Shown: one piece after another, positions 10,403 to 18,179 of the stretch | How positions within the stretch are numbered: the first letter of the stretch is position 1 | Layout: every line of letters begins with the position of its first letter | Assembly: GCA_003166865.1 (NCBI GenBank) | Contig: PMUP01000088.1 | Span: 75,983 to 139,982 of the forward strand | Reading direction: 5' to 3' | From: Bryobacterales bacterium | GTDB taxonomy: Bacteria > Acidobacteriota > Terriglobia > Bryobacterales > Bryobacteraceae | DNA length: 64,000 bases | The notes under the pieces: model-generated | Seen by the model: only the letters and a program-made list of their open reading frames with translations | The model's database searches: none | What the model was told of the DNA's origin: nothing | Made by a program: the position numbers and the translations under genes

Positions 10403-11214
10403 CGTTCGATCTAGAAGCCTGCCGTTTTCATTTCGCGGCTCGGGATGCCATGCACTTTCATCCCGGGCAGGCCGGCAACGTTTTGCGGGGCGCACTGGGG
10501 AGCATCCTTCGCAAGATCACGTGCGCGGAGGACTATGCGCGCATCTTCGAGCCGGTGTCCCCTGTATTATCGGCCGGCGCCGGGCCCAGTGGTCTGGCCG
10601 ACTGGCCGCGGCCCTTCGTCATCCGCGCTGCGTCGTTGGACGGGCAAGCGCTACGACCGGGCGATCCATTTTCCTTCGGGCTCAATCTGTTTAACATTCG
10701 CGATCCGGCACTCGAGCACTTCACCCGCGCTTTTGCGCAGTGGGCCCACCTGGTCTCCGTAGAGCACTCGCAGGTCGTGGTTGATCTGAGCCCTGGAAGC
10801 ACGCGCGTCTCGCGCATCCGGGTCGAATTTCAAACGCCAACGGAATTGAAGGCTGCCGCTGGGGTGGGGAGCGTCGAGTTCCCGGTGTTACTCGCGCGCG
10901 CTCGCGATCGCGTAAGCACGTTACGCAGCCTGTATGGCGCCGGGCCGCTGGAAATCGATTTTCGCGGTCTGGCTGAACGTGCACGATCTGTGAAAACGGT
11001 GCGTTGCGAATTGAGTCGCGTCGCGGTGGAACGCCGCAGCAGCCGAACCGGCCAGCGCCACGGTATCGGAGGCTTCATCGGCATCGCGGAATACGAAGGC
11101 GACCTCGCCGAGTTCGTGCCCTACCTCCAGGCCGCCCACTGGACCGGCGTCGGCCGCCACTGCACCTGGGGCAACGGCCAGATCCACACCGAACTTCTGA
11201 ATTCTGACTTCTGA
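10399..11214 (+). CDS. Cas6-like RAMP endoribonuclease, orphan
   Basis: A 271-aa protein matching the layout of the Cas6 (PF10040-type) CRISPR pre-crRNA processing family. It has an N-terminal ferredoxin-like half with PFVIRAASLDGQALRPGDPFSF (the 'PY-x-L...PG-x-x-F-x-F' segment). A central TPTELK element comes next, then SLYGAGPLEIDFRGLAERA, and the C-terminal GGFIGIAEYEGDLAEFVPYL followed by the Gly-rich loop GVGRHCTWGNGQ (about residues 250-261). The GTG at 10399 overlaps the kinase stop by 4 bp. No cas1, cas2, effector gene or repeat array is present in the window, so the partner RNA is unknown. Family assignment is from motif layout only; a catalytic His/Tyr cannot be assigned. Confidence 0.8.
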   Translation: MTFDLEACRFHFAARDAMHFHPGQAGNVLRGALGSILRKITCAEDYARIFEPVSPVLSAGAGPSGLADWPRPFVIRAASLDGQALRPGDPFSFGLNLFNIRDPALEHFTRAFAQWAHLVSVEHSQVVVDLSPGSTRVSRIRVEFQTPTELKAAAGVGSVEFPVLLARARDRVSTLRSLYGAGPLEIDFRGLAERARSVKTVRCELSRVAVERRSSRTGQRHGIGGFIGIAEYEGDLAEFVPYLQAAHWTGVGRHCTWGNGQIHTELLNSDF

Positions 11215-11272
11215 ATTCTTCTTCGTATTCCCTGTCTTCCTCGTCTTCCTTGTATTCCCGTATTCTGTTCTT
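11193..11272 (+). repeat. 14-bp tandem duplication followed by a polypyrimidine tract
   Basis: ACTTCTGAATTCT occurs twice back to back (starts at 11193 and 11207), spanning the stop codon of the Cas6-like gene. A stretch of almost pure pyrimidine with repeated TTCCT/TATTCC words then runs to the next start codon at 11273. No clear promoter or terminator is visible in it. Confidence 0.6.
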
Positions 11273-12358
11273 ATGCGCGCCGTCGCCGTCTACCCCGCCA
11301 AGCGCGAAGTCCGCGTCGTCGATCATCCCGAGCCGAAAATCACCTCGGGAACGCAGGCCAGAATGCGCGTGCTGGACGTCGGCGTTTGCGGAACCGATCG
11401 CGACATCGTTTCGTTCGAGTACGGCACACCGCCTGAAGGCTCCGAGTACCTGATTATCGGCCACGAATCGCTGAGCGAAGTGGTCGAAGCCGGCCCGCAG
11501 GTTTCCAAGGTGAAGCCAGGCGATCTGGTCGTCATGACTGTGCGCCGTCCATGCCCGCACCCATCCTGCGTTGCCTGCCGGGAAGGCCGCCAGGATTTCT
11601 GTTACACCGGAGACTTCACCGAGCGCGGCATCAAGCAAAACCATGGCTATATGACCGAGTTCGTGGTGGAAGAGGAGCGCTATCTTCATCTCGTCCCGCG
11701 GGGGCTGCGCGATGTCGCTGTGCTGGTGGAACCGCTCACGATTGCGGAAAAATCCTTGGAACAACTGTGGGCGGTCCAGCGCCGCGTCCCTTGGGAACAT
11801 CGCCGCTGCGCTGTTGTGTTGGGCGCGGGACCTGTCGGAATCCTGGGAGCGATGGCGCTGAAGATAGAAGGCTTCGAGGTCAGCGTGTACTCGCGATCGC
11901 CCAACCACGAGGAGAAGAACAGCATCTTGAACGCAATTGGCGCGCAGTACATTGCCGCTGAGACGCATTCCTCGGAAGATATGGCGAAGATCGCCGGGTC
12001 GATCGACGTAGTGTATGAAGCCACCGGGGCTTCCAGCGTCGCGTTTGACGTTCTGAAACATCTTGGCCCGAATGCGGTCTTTGTATTCACCGGCGTGCCT
12101 GGCCGCGGAGGGCCGATTCCGGTGGATACGGACGAAATCATGCGCAACATGGTGCTGAACAATCAGGTCGTGCTGGGCAGCGTGAACGCGCCGCCGCACG
12201 CGTTTCAGTCCGCCATCCAGCACCTCGGCATTTTCGCTCAGCGATGGCCCGAAACCCTGCGCTCCTTGATCACCGCGCGTTTTCCGCTCGAGCGCGCCCT
12301 CGATGCACTGCAGATCCATCCAGACGGGGTGAAGAATGTCGTCGCGGTCGCGTCATGA
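11273..12358 (+). CDS. zinc-dependent glucose-type dehydrogenase (MDR family)
   Basis: Medium-chain dehydrogenase, 361 aa, probably oxidising a sugar or polyol with NAD(P). The catalytic zinc ligands are visible in VGVCGTDRD (Cys) and IIGHESLSE (His-Glu). The structural-zinc cysteines are in CPHPSCVACREGRQDFC. The Rossmann motif is GAGPVG at about 184, followed by YSRSP, which may favour the NADP phosphate. The layout and the C-terminal half fit the archaeal-type glucose 1-dehydrogenase subfamily, but the substrate is not provable from sequence. It is followed closely by a cyclase-family hydrolase, suggesting a small catabolic unit. Confidence 0.85.
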   Translation: MRAVAVYPAKREVRVVDHPEPKITSGTQARMRVLDVGVCGTDRDIVSFEYGTPPEGSEYLIIGHESLSEVVEAGPQVSKVKPGDLVVMTVRRPCPHPSCVACREGRQDFCYTGDFTERGIKQNHGYMTEFVVEEERYLHLVPRGLRDVAVLVEPLTIAEKSLEQLWAVQRRVPWEHRRCAVVLGAGPVGILGAMALKIEGFEVSVYSRSPNHEEKNSILNAIGAQYIAAETHSSEDMAKIAGSIDVVYEATGASSVAFDVLKHLGPNAVFVFTGVPGRGGPIPVDTDEIMRNMVLNNQVVLGSVNAPPHAFQSAIQHLGIFAQRWPETLRSLITARFPLERALDALQIHPDGVKNVVAVAS

Positions 12359-12367
12359 GCCTCGGCT

Positions 12368-13009
12368 ATGAGCAGTGACTGGATCGATATTTCCGTGCCT
12401 CTGCGCAACGGCATGGTCACTTGGCCGGGCGACGCGCCGTTCGAGCGGACTAGCACCCTCGAGATCGCGAACGGCGATCCGTGCAATTTGTCCCAGATTT
12501 GCACAACCGCGCACATCGGGACCCACATGGACGCTCCGCGCCACTACCTTGAAGCCGCGGCCGGAATGGAGACCATGCCGATCACGGCTTCGATCGGGCG
12601 GGCCCGCGTGATAGAGATTCACGATCCGGAGATGATCCGAATCTCCGAACTGGAGCCACATCGACTGGCGAAGGACGAACGCGTACTATTCAAGACGTGG
12701 AATTCCGGTCACGCCTGGAAGTCCGATGAATTCCAAGAGAAATACGTTCACATCGATCCCGAGGCCGCCCGCTACCTGGTGGAATGCCGCGTTCAGACGG
12801 TCGGCGTGGATTATCTTTCCGTAGGTGGATTCGACAGCGGCGGCCCCGAGACCCACCGCATCCTGCTCGGAGCAGGCATCTGGATCATCGAGGGCCTGCA
12901 GTTGGAACACGTCGAGCCGGGCGAATACGAGCTGGTTTGCCTGCCTCTCAAGATCATCGGCGGCGACGGCGCACCCGCGAGGGCAGTCTTGCGCAAACTG
13001 GTTCTCTAG
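12368..13009 (+). CDS. cyclase family protein (kynurenine formamidase-like hydrolase)
   Basis: Metal-dependent hydrolase of the 'putative cyclase' (PF04199-type) family, 213 aa. The family metal motif HIGTHMDAPRHY is present at about residues 51-62, preceded by WPGDAPF and followed by the conserved VGVDYLSV region. Members act on formylkynurenine, isatin or other amides and lactones; the substrate here is unknown. It lies 9 bp after the dehydrogenase gene. It is convergent with the P450 gene, 12 bp away. Confidence 0.88.
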   Translation: MSSDWIDISVPLRNGMVTWPGDAPFERTSTLEIANGDPCNLSQICTTAHIGTHMDAPRHYLEAAAGMETMPITASIGRARVIEIHDPEMIRISELEPHRLAKDERVLFKTWNSGHAWKSDEFQEKYVHIDPEAARYLVECRVQTVGVDYLSVGGFDSGGPETHRILLGAGIWIIEGLQLEHVEPGEYELVCLPLKIIGGDGAPARAVLRKLVL

Positions 13010-13021
13010 CGCAGCTCACCC

Positions 13022-14362
13022 TTATACTCGAGCCTCGATAATCATCCGCAGCCCGTTTTTAACCCGCAGCGTGATCAGCGGCAATGGCTCCACCTGCTGA
13101 TCGGGGGCCAGCCGGAGTCTCCACTTCTGAGCGATGGCTGCCATCACGATCACGCCCTCCATCCATGCGAAGCGCTCTCCGATGCATACCCGGGCGCCGC
13201 CGCCGAACGGAAAGTAGGAGAATTTCGGGCGCGCCTCGCGAGCTTCCGGCGTCCAGCGCTCTGGATCGAATTTCTCCGGATCCGGAAACCAACGCGGATC
13301 GCGCTGCACCAAGTATGGGCTTAGAATGCAAATCGATTTCGCCGGAATTTGGGCGCCGCCGAGTTCGAACGGCGCAACTGCCATCCGTCCAATCGCCCAG
13401 GCCGGCGGATACAGCCGCAGCGCCTCGGCAAGAATCATTTCGGCGTAGCGCAATTGGGGAATGTCGGCCAACTCGGGCGCGTGGCCTTGCAGCACATTGT
13501 CAATCTCCGCGTGCAGGCGCCGCTCCACTTCGGGATGCTGCGACAACAAATACCAAGTCCACGTCAGCGCGTTCGCAGTGGTCTCATGACCAGCCAGGAA
13601 CAGCGTCAGCGCCTCATCGCGCACTTCTTCATCGTTCATGCGCGCGTCGTCTTTCTCCTCATCCCGTGCGAACAGCAGCATCGAGAGCAGATCGCCCGAG
13701 TCCTCGCCGCTCTTGCGGCGCTCGCGAATCAGCCCGTAGATGGTGGCATCCAACCGCGCCCGCGCCTTCTCAAAGCGGCGCACGTACGGCAGCGGCAGCT
13801 TCTCCAGATATTCGGAGAACGGCATCAGCAATAAGCGAAACATCTGGAGAACCGTGGTCATCGCCGTACCGATTTCCGAGGCTTCCGATTGCACATCGGC
13901 GCTGAACAACGTTTTCGCCACTATCGAGAGTGTCAAATGCGGCATTTCCGTGGAAACATCCAGCGTGCTTCCGGCTTGCCAGCGCTCGCGCCACCACATC
14001 GCGCATTCGCTCATTGCCGACGCATATCCCGCCAGCCGTTCGCGATGAAACGCGGGCTGGACTAATCTTCGTTGTCGGAGGTGGTGTTGTCCTTCGCTAG
14101 TGAGCAATCCCTCGCCCAGGAGCACCTTCGCACGCTGCAGAGCGCGGCTCTTGATGAAGTTACCTTGATTGCTGACTAAAATGTCGCGCACGTAGTCGGG
14201 ATGATTCACCAAGTACATGTGCTGGCGCATCACACGAAAGTAGACCAAGTCGCCGTACTCGCGCGCCGCATTGGTCAGGAAGCCGATTGGATTCGAGCGG
14301 AAGGCGTACAGGTTTCCAATGATCGGAGGATTCTTCGGGCCGGGAGGGCGTGCGGGGGGCAT
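13022..14362 (-). CDS. cytochrome P450
   Basis: Haem-thiolate monooxygenase, 446 aa. The I-helix oxygen motif AGHETTANALTW, the ExxR motif in EALRLYPPAW and the haem loop YFPFGGGARVCIGERFA (Cys ligand) are all present. No N-terminal membrane anchor is evident, only the proline-rich PPARPPGPKNPP lead. The ATG at 14362 is preferred because it sits just after the ispF stop (14367) and begins with that proline-rich segment; a start at 14422 would run into ispF. It is tightly linked behind ispD-ispF, which hints at an isoprenoid-type substrate, though this is only inference. Confidence 0.93.
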   Translation of the reverse strand: MPPARPPGPKNPPIIGNLYAFRSNPIGFLTNAAREYGDLVYFRVMRQHMYLVNHPDYVRDILVSNQGNFIKSRALQRAKVLLGEGLLTSEGQHHLRQRRLVQPAFHRERLAGYASAMSECAMWWRERWQAGSTLDVSTEMPHLTLSIVAKTLFSADVQSEASEIGTAMTTVLQMFRLLLMPFSEYLEKLPLPYVRRFEKARARLDATIYGLIRERRKSGEDSGDLLSMLLFARDEEKDDARMNDEEVRDEALTLFLAGHETTANALTWTWYLLSQHPEVERRLHAEIDNVLQGHAPELADIPQLRYAEMILAEALRLYPPAWAIGRMAVAPFELGGAQIPAKSICILSPYLVQRDPRWFPDPEKFDPERWTPEAREARPKFSYFPFGGGARVCIGERFAWMEGVIVMAAIAQKWRLRLAPDQQVEPLPLITLRVKNGLRMIIEARV

Positions 14363-14366
14363 CGAG

Positions 14367-14870
14367 TCACTTGCGCGAGAGCAGAACCACGGCCTGGGCT
14401 TCGGCGGAGAGTCCTTCGCCAACCGGACCGAGGCGTTCGGCGGTCTTGAATTTCACCGACACCTGGTCGACCCCGAGGCCCAGCGTCTCCGCCAGCTTTC
14501 CGCGGATCGCGGCGCGATGATCTTTCAACTTGGGCCGCTCGAGAATCACAGTGGAATCCACGTTCGCGATTTGATAGCCATTCGCGCTCACCAGGTCGCG
14601 CGCGTGCCGCAGGAACATGAGACTGTCGCCGCCCTCCCAGCGTGGATCGGTGTCGGGAAAGTGCATGCCGATATCGCCCAATCCGGCCGCGCCAAGCAGC
14701 GCATCGGTGATGGCGTGCGAAAGAATATCGGCGTCGGAATGCCCTTCCAATCCGAAATCGGAAGGAATGACCACGCCGCCCAGAATCATTGGACGGCCCG
14801 GCGCGATGCGATGGACATCCCAGCCCTGGCCAATTCGGACGTCGCTCAAGACCCGGTCACTCAGATCCAA
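14367..14870 (-). CDS. ispF: 2-C-methyl-D-erythritol 2,4-cyclodiphosphate synthase (IspF)
   Basis: Fifth enzyme of the MEP isoprenoid pathway; forms MEcPP from CDP-ME 2-phosphate with release of CMP, as a trimer with one zinc per site. Motifs: RIGQGWDVHR (metal Asp/His), GHSDADILSHAITDALLGA and DIGMHFPDTDPRW are the classical IspF blocks. It is 167 aa, the usual size. The start overlaps the ispD 3' end by 14 bp; a GTG slightly inside is also possible. It is part of the yacL-type/ispD/ispF/P450 operon. Confidence 0.97.
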   Translation of the reverse strand: MDLSDRVLSDVRIGQGWDVHRIAPGRPMILGGVVIPSDFGLEGHSDADILSHAITDALLGAAGLGDIGMHFPDTDPRWEGGDSLMFLRHARDLVSANGYQIANVDSTVILERPKLKDHRAAIRGKLAETLGLGVDQVSVKFKTAERLGPVGEGLSAEAQAVVLLSRK

Positions 14871-15585
14871 CTCTGGCCGTCATTTCTTCGGCCAGAAACA
14901 GCCGCGCAAGGTCCATGTCGGACGGCTTGGTGATCTTCAAATTGCGATCGCTGCCAGGGACCACGCTCACTTCCACCTCATCCATGCGTTCCACCAAGCT
15001 GGATTCGTCGGTGCCCGCGAAACCATCCTCGCGCGCGCGAGAGAACGCGGTCTTCAGAAGATCGAAGCGAAACACTTGCGGCGTCTGCGCCAAAATCAGG
15101 CGCTCGCGCGGAATCGTCTGGCGGATTTTGTTGCGATGCACCTGCTTCACGGTATCCACCGGCACGATGCCGACAATGGCGGCGCCTGTTTGCTCGGCCT
15201 CGGCGAATACTTTCTCCAGGACGCTGTGTTCGATGAACGGCCGCACCGCGTCGTGCACCGCGACCAGTTCGGTGCCGGCGCCTAGCGTCGCCAAGGCATG
15301 CTCGACGGATTCTTGCCGGCTATCGCCGCCTTCCACCAGGCGCACCGGCTTGCCGAATTTTTCGGCGCGCAGGAGTTCGCGCACCCAATCGATATCCTCC
15401 GCTCGCAGTGCGACCACGATCTCGGTCACCGCGGTCGAGGAGGCAAACTTACGGATGGTGTGCAGCAGGATGGGCGACCCGTCCAGCAGCATGAACTGCT
15501 TGCGGCTGGTGCCCGCTTTTTCAGGGACGGCTCGCCCCATGCGTGTTCCCAGCCCCGCGGCGGGAAGAATCACAGAAACTTTCAT
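14857..15585 (-). CDS. ispD: 2-C-methyl-D-erythritol 4-phosphate cytidylyltransferase (IspD)
   Basis: Third enzyme of the MEP pathway; couples MEP to CTP. 242 aa. The nucleotide-binding LPAAGLGTRMG motif is at the N-terminus, followed by VHDAVRPFIE and the C-terminal TDESSLVE and PSDMDLA blocks. It starts 12 bp after the PIN-TRAM gene and overlaps ispF by 14 bp. The pairing of a PIN-TRAM membrane protein with ispD and ispF is also known from Gram-positive genomes. Confidence 0.97.
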   Translation of the reverse strand: MKVSVILPAAGLGTRMGRAVPEKAGTSRKQFMLLDGSPILLHTIRKFASSTAVTEIVVALRAEDIDWVRELLRAEKFGKPVRLVEGGDSRQESVEHALATLGAGTELVAVHDAVRPFIEHSVLEKVFAEAEQTGAAIVGIVPVDTVKQVHRNKIRQTIPRERLILAQTPQVFRFDLLKTAFSRAREDGFAGTDESSLVERMDEVEVSVVPGSDRNLKITKPSDMDLARLFLAEEMTARVGSE

Positions 15586-15597
15586 TCGAATGCTCGT

Positions 15598-16719
15598 TTA
15601 GGTAGCGGCTCCGATGCTCGAGCCGCGCGCTTCGGCCGCCTGTGTGCCGGTGGGCGGCGAGTGTTGCTCGCGCGACGCACTCGTCGTGCGTTCCGAGTGG
15701 CTCTGGCTCTTATCGTGAACCGTATGCACCCGATCGTCAAAACGGCCAAAAATCATTTTACCCGCGGTGGTCTGCAAAACGCTGGTCACGGCAATGTCGA
15801 TGGTTCGCGAGATCATCTTCTTAGCGTTGTCCACCACCACCATCGTGCCGTCATCCAAATACGCCACGCCCTGGTTGTACTCTTTGCCTTCCTTCAGGAT
15901 AAAGACGCGCATAATCTCGCCCGGGAGTACAATCGGTTTCAGCGCGTTGGCCAGCTCATTGATGTTCAAAACCTCCACGCCGTGCAGCTGCGCCACCTTG
16001 TTGAGGTTGAAATCATTGGTCACGATTTTGCAGTTGTAGACTTTCGCCAGTTCGATCAGTTTCATGTCTACTTCGGGCACGGCGGGAAAATCATCTTCCA
16101 GGATCTGCACATTCAACTGCGTCATCTTCTGGATGCGCTGCAGAATATCCAGACCGCGGCGGCCGCGATTGCGCTTGAGTGAATCGGCCGAGTCCGCGAC
16201 GAGTTGCAGTTCACGCAGCACGAATTGCGGGATCACCAGCGTGCCATCCAGGAATCCAGTCTCGACGATATCGGCAATGCGGCCATCGATGATGACGCTG
16301 GTGTCCAGGATCTTGAACGATGAACTCGACACCTGCTCGCCCCCGAAGAGTCCGCCGAGCGCGCCCAGGTTCAACATCTCGCCTTTGCTGGCGCCCACCA
16401 TGAGCCCGACGTAGGCCAGCCACACTAAGAGCAAAATCTCGAGAAACGAAAGCGTGGCGGAACCGCTCGGGAACGCGTGGCTCAAGATGAGCGAGATGAG
16501 ATACGCTCCAATAATTCCCAGTAGCGATCCGAAAGCCGCGCCGATCAGGCGTTTCAGCGTAGTTTTCCGGACCTGAGCCTCAAATAGAACGATGACCAAA
16601 CCGAACCCCAGGCCGGCAGCAGCGCCGTACGGGGCAGGGAGATCAAATGGAGATAGAAACCATGCGGCTGCTGAGAGCAACACCACGAAGGAGACGCGAA
16701 TGATTAAAAGACTACTCAC
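15598..16719 (-). CDS. PIN-TRAM domain membrane protein (YacL-like)
   Basis: 373-aa putative membrane-anchored RNase. It has four hydrophobic helices in the first ~120 residues and a PIN nuclease domain beginning KILDTSVIIDGRIADI (first catalytic Asp), with later acidic residues around NCKIVTNDFNLNKVA. A TRAM RNA-binding domain (EGKEYNQGVAYLDDGTMVVV) follows. The tail of about 60 residues is low-complexity and rich in Ser, Thr and Gln. It is the first gene of the ispD-ispF-P450 run. Its RNA substrate is unknown; family function is poorly defined. Confidence 0.9.
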   Translation of the reverse strand: MSSLLIIRVSFVVLLSAAAWFLSPFDLPAPYGAAAGLGFGLVIVLFEAQVRKTTLKRLIGAAFGSLLGIIGAYLISLILSHAFPSGSATLSFLEILLLVWLAYVGLMVGASKGEMLNLGALGGLFGGEQVSSSSFKILDTSVIIDGRIADIVETGFLDGTLVIPQFVLRELQLVADSADSLKRNRGRRGLDILQRIQKMTQLNVQILEDDFPAVPEVDMKLIELAKVYNCKIVTNDFNLNKVAQLHGVEVLNINELANALKPIVLPGEIMRVFILKEGKEYNQGVAYLDDGTMVVVDNAKKMISRTIDIAVTSVLQTTAGKMIFGRFDDRVHTVHDKSQSHSERTTSASREQHSPPTGTQAAEARGSSIGAAT

Positions 16720-16893
16720 GAAGCCACCCCCGGCGCGTGCGGATTGTGGACCAAGCGGCGCCCCTGTGTTACACAGGTGCCATTGAGTATACCACTGATA
16801 ACAGGGATGATGTTTGGGCTAGAGAGATTGTGTTACAGGAAGGGCTGGAGGGAGAACGACATAAGCCCCGCGGTAGACGCGGTTCCGAAGAGC

Positions 16894-17304
16894 TTAGAGA
16901 GCCTTGGCGAGTTCTTCCGCGAAGGCGCTGGGCGGTGCTTGCGGACCACTCGGCTGCGGACGCTTGTGCTTTTTCCCGCCACGCTCGCGACGTGGCGGAG
17001 GGGCAGCGCTCCGATTTATCTGGCCGGTGGTTCCAGGACCCGGACCCTTCGATCGTGGCGGCTGGGCTTGATTGGCCCGCAGCAAACGGTCTTCGAGAGG
17101 CGCGCGGTCAAAGCGGCGAATGATCAGGTTCATTTCTTCTGAGTTGGGCGTGTCGATGAACGCGAAGCCTTTCGACTCCTGCGTCTCAGGATTGCGGATC
17201 ACTTTGACGTCGTCGTACACCAGGTTTTCTGCGTTAAGCCAGGACTTGATGTCGTCCTTCGTAACCCAGACAGGCAAGTTTCCGAGGAATACTGTAAAGC
17301 TCAT
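16894..17304 (-). CDS. RRM RNA-binding protein
   Basis: Single RNA-recognition-motif protein, 136 aa. RNP2 (VFLGNLP) and RNP1 (KGFAFIDTP) are clearly visible in the first 80 residues. The rest is a disordered Pro/Gly/Arg/Lys tail (RSKGPGPG, RRERGGKKHKR), typical of small bacterial RRM proteins that bind RNA non-specifically or in the cold. Two aromatic positions in RNP1/RNP2 (Phe) needed for base stacking are kept. It stands alone on the minus strand, divergent from the VapBC pair. Confidence 0.93.
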   Translation of the reverse strand: MSFTVFLGNLPVWVTKDDIKSWLNAENLVYDDVKVIRNPETQESKGFAFIDTPNSEEMNLIIRRFDRAPLEDRLLRANQAQPPRSKGPGPGTTGQINRSAAPPPRRERGGKKHKRPQPSGPQAPPSAFAEELAKAL

Positions 17305-17533
17305 TCGAGGTCTGTCGTTAACTCCGTTTTAGGGGATTTGGCGGAACTGCTTCGCGGATGCGATCCATGAAAGCTAACCCATCGTATCACAGCGCGCACG
17401 GCCCGGCAAACTCGCAGCTTGCCCTAAGCCGCTCGTCTGGAAGGAGAAGGACCTTGGCCAGCTGCGTGACACCGGGCGCGGACCTGTCGCGCGGCCCTGG
17501 CCATCCGTGTCATAATCTTACTGGAGTCTTACC

Positions 17534-17800
17534 ATGGAAACCACCCGGCTCTCCACCAAGGGCCAGATTGTCCTGCCCAAGAACATACGTGCTTCCCGCT
17601 TGTGGGGGCCGGGCACCGAGTTCACGGTCGAAGAAACCCGCGATGGAGTTCTGCTTCGCCCCGCCCGCCCCTTTCCAGAAACGGATCTGGAGGAGGTCGC
17701 CGGCTGTTTGCGTTCCAAACGCAAGGCGAAAACTGTGGCGCAGATGCACACTGCCAGTGAGCGCGAGGTGATTCGGCGTCATGACCGCGGTCGATACTAA
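17534..17800 (+). CDS. AbrB/MazE-type antitoxin (VapB-like)
   Basis: 88-aa SpoVT/AbrB-fold DNA-binding antitoxin. The swapped-hairpin domain is at the N-terminus (RLSTKGQIVLPKNIRASRLW...GTEFTVEET). The remaining residues probably wrap the toxin. It overlaps the PIN-domain gene by 20 bp in another frame, the usual arrangement of a vapBC operon that autoregulates through the antitoxin. Confidence 0.9.
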   Translation: METTRLSTKGQIVLPKNIRASRLWGPGTEFTVEETRDGVLLRPARPFPETDLEEVAGCLRSKRKAKTVAQMHTASEREVIRRHDRGRY

Positions 17801-18179
17801 TGTGGTTGTCCGGCTGCTCACCGGAGATGATGTCAAACAGTCCGCTGCCGCTAAATCGCTGTTGGCGGCGGAACCCATCTGGATCGCTAAAACGGTGTTG
17901 CTGGAAACTGGATGGGTTCTGCGCAGTGTATATGGATTCAGTGAAGGCGCTGTCCGCGATGCACTCGGCAAACTGCTCGGCCTTAAGAATGTGCACGCCG
18001 AGGATGAACCGGCGGTAGCAGCCGCGCTTGCACTTTCGGTGCACGGAATCGAGCTCGCGGACGCGCTGCACCTGAGTAGCAGGCCGCCCGGAGCCGCCTT
18101 TGTCTCCTTCGATCAGTCCTTCATTCGCGATGCGAAGCGTGCGGGCGCATCCGACGTCTCCGGCGTGCCCGGCGCCTAA
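17781..18179 (+). CDS. PIN-domain toxin (VapC-like)
   Basis: 132-aa PIN-fold ribonuclease. Acidic catalytic residues are in place: AVDTNVVVR (Asp), LLETGWVLRS (Glu), ELADALHL (Asp) and FVSFDQSF (Asp). It is probably an RNase held inactive by the preceding AbrB-fold protein. It overlaps the antitoxin by 20 bp and the convergent metalloprotease gene by 4 bp. Chromosomal modules of this kind are frequent in soil bacteria. Confidence 0.92.
   Translation: MTAVDTNVVVRLLTGDDVKQSAAAKSLLAAEPIWIAKTVLLETGWVLRSVYGFSEGAVRDALGKLLGLKNVHAEDEPAVAAALALSVHGIELADALHLSSRPPGAAFVSFDQSFIRDAKRAGASDVSGVPGA

Noticed and set aside
10399-13009. CRISPR array near the Cas6-like gene
   Set aside because: No regularly spaced repeats were seen in the surrounding sequence; only the local 14-mer tandem and the polypyrimidine tract.
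16720-16893. Small gene or RNA between the PIN-TRAM and RRM genes
   Set aside because: No tRNA-like fold and no coding support; it is probably just the promoter region of the PIN-TRAM operon.
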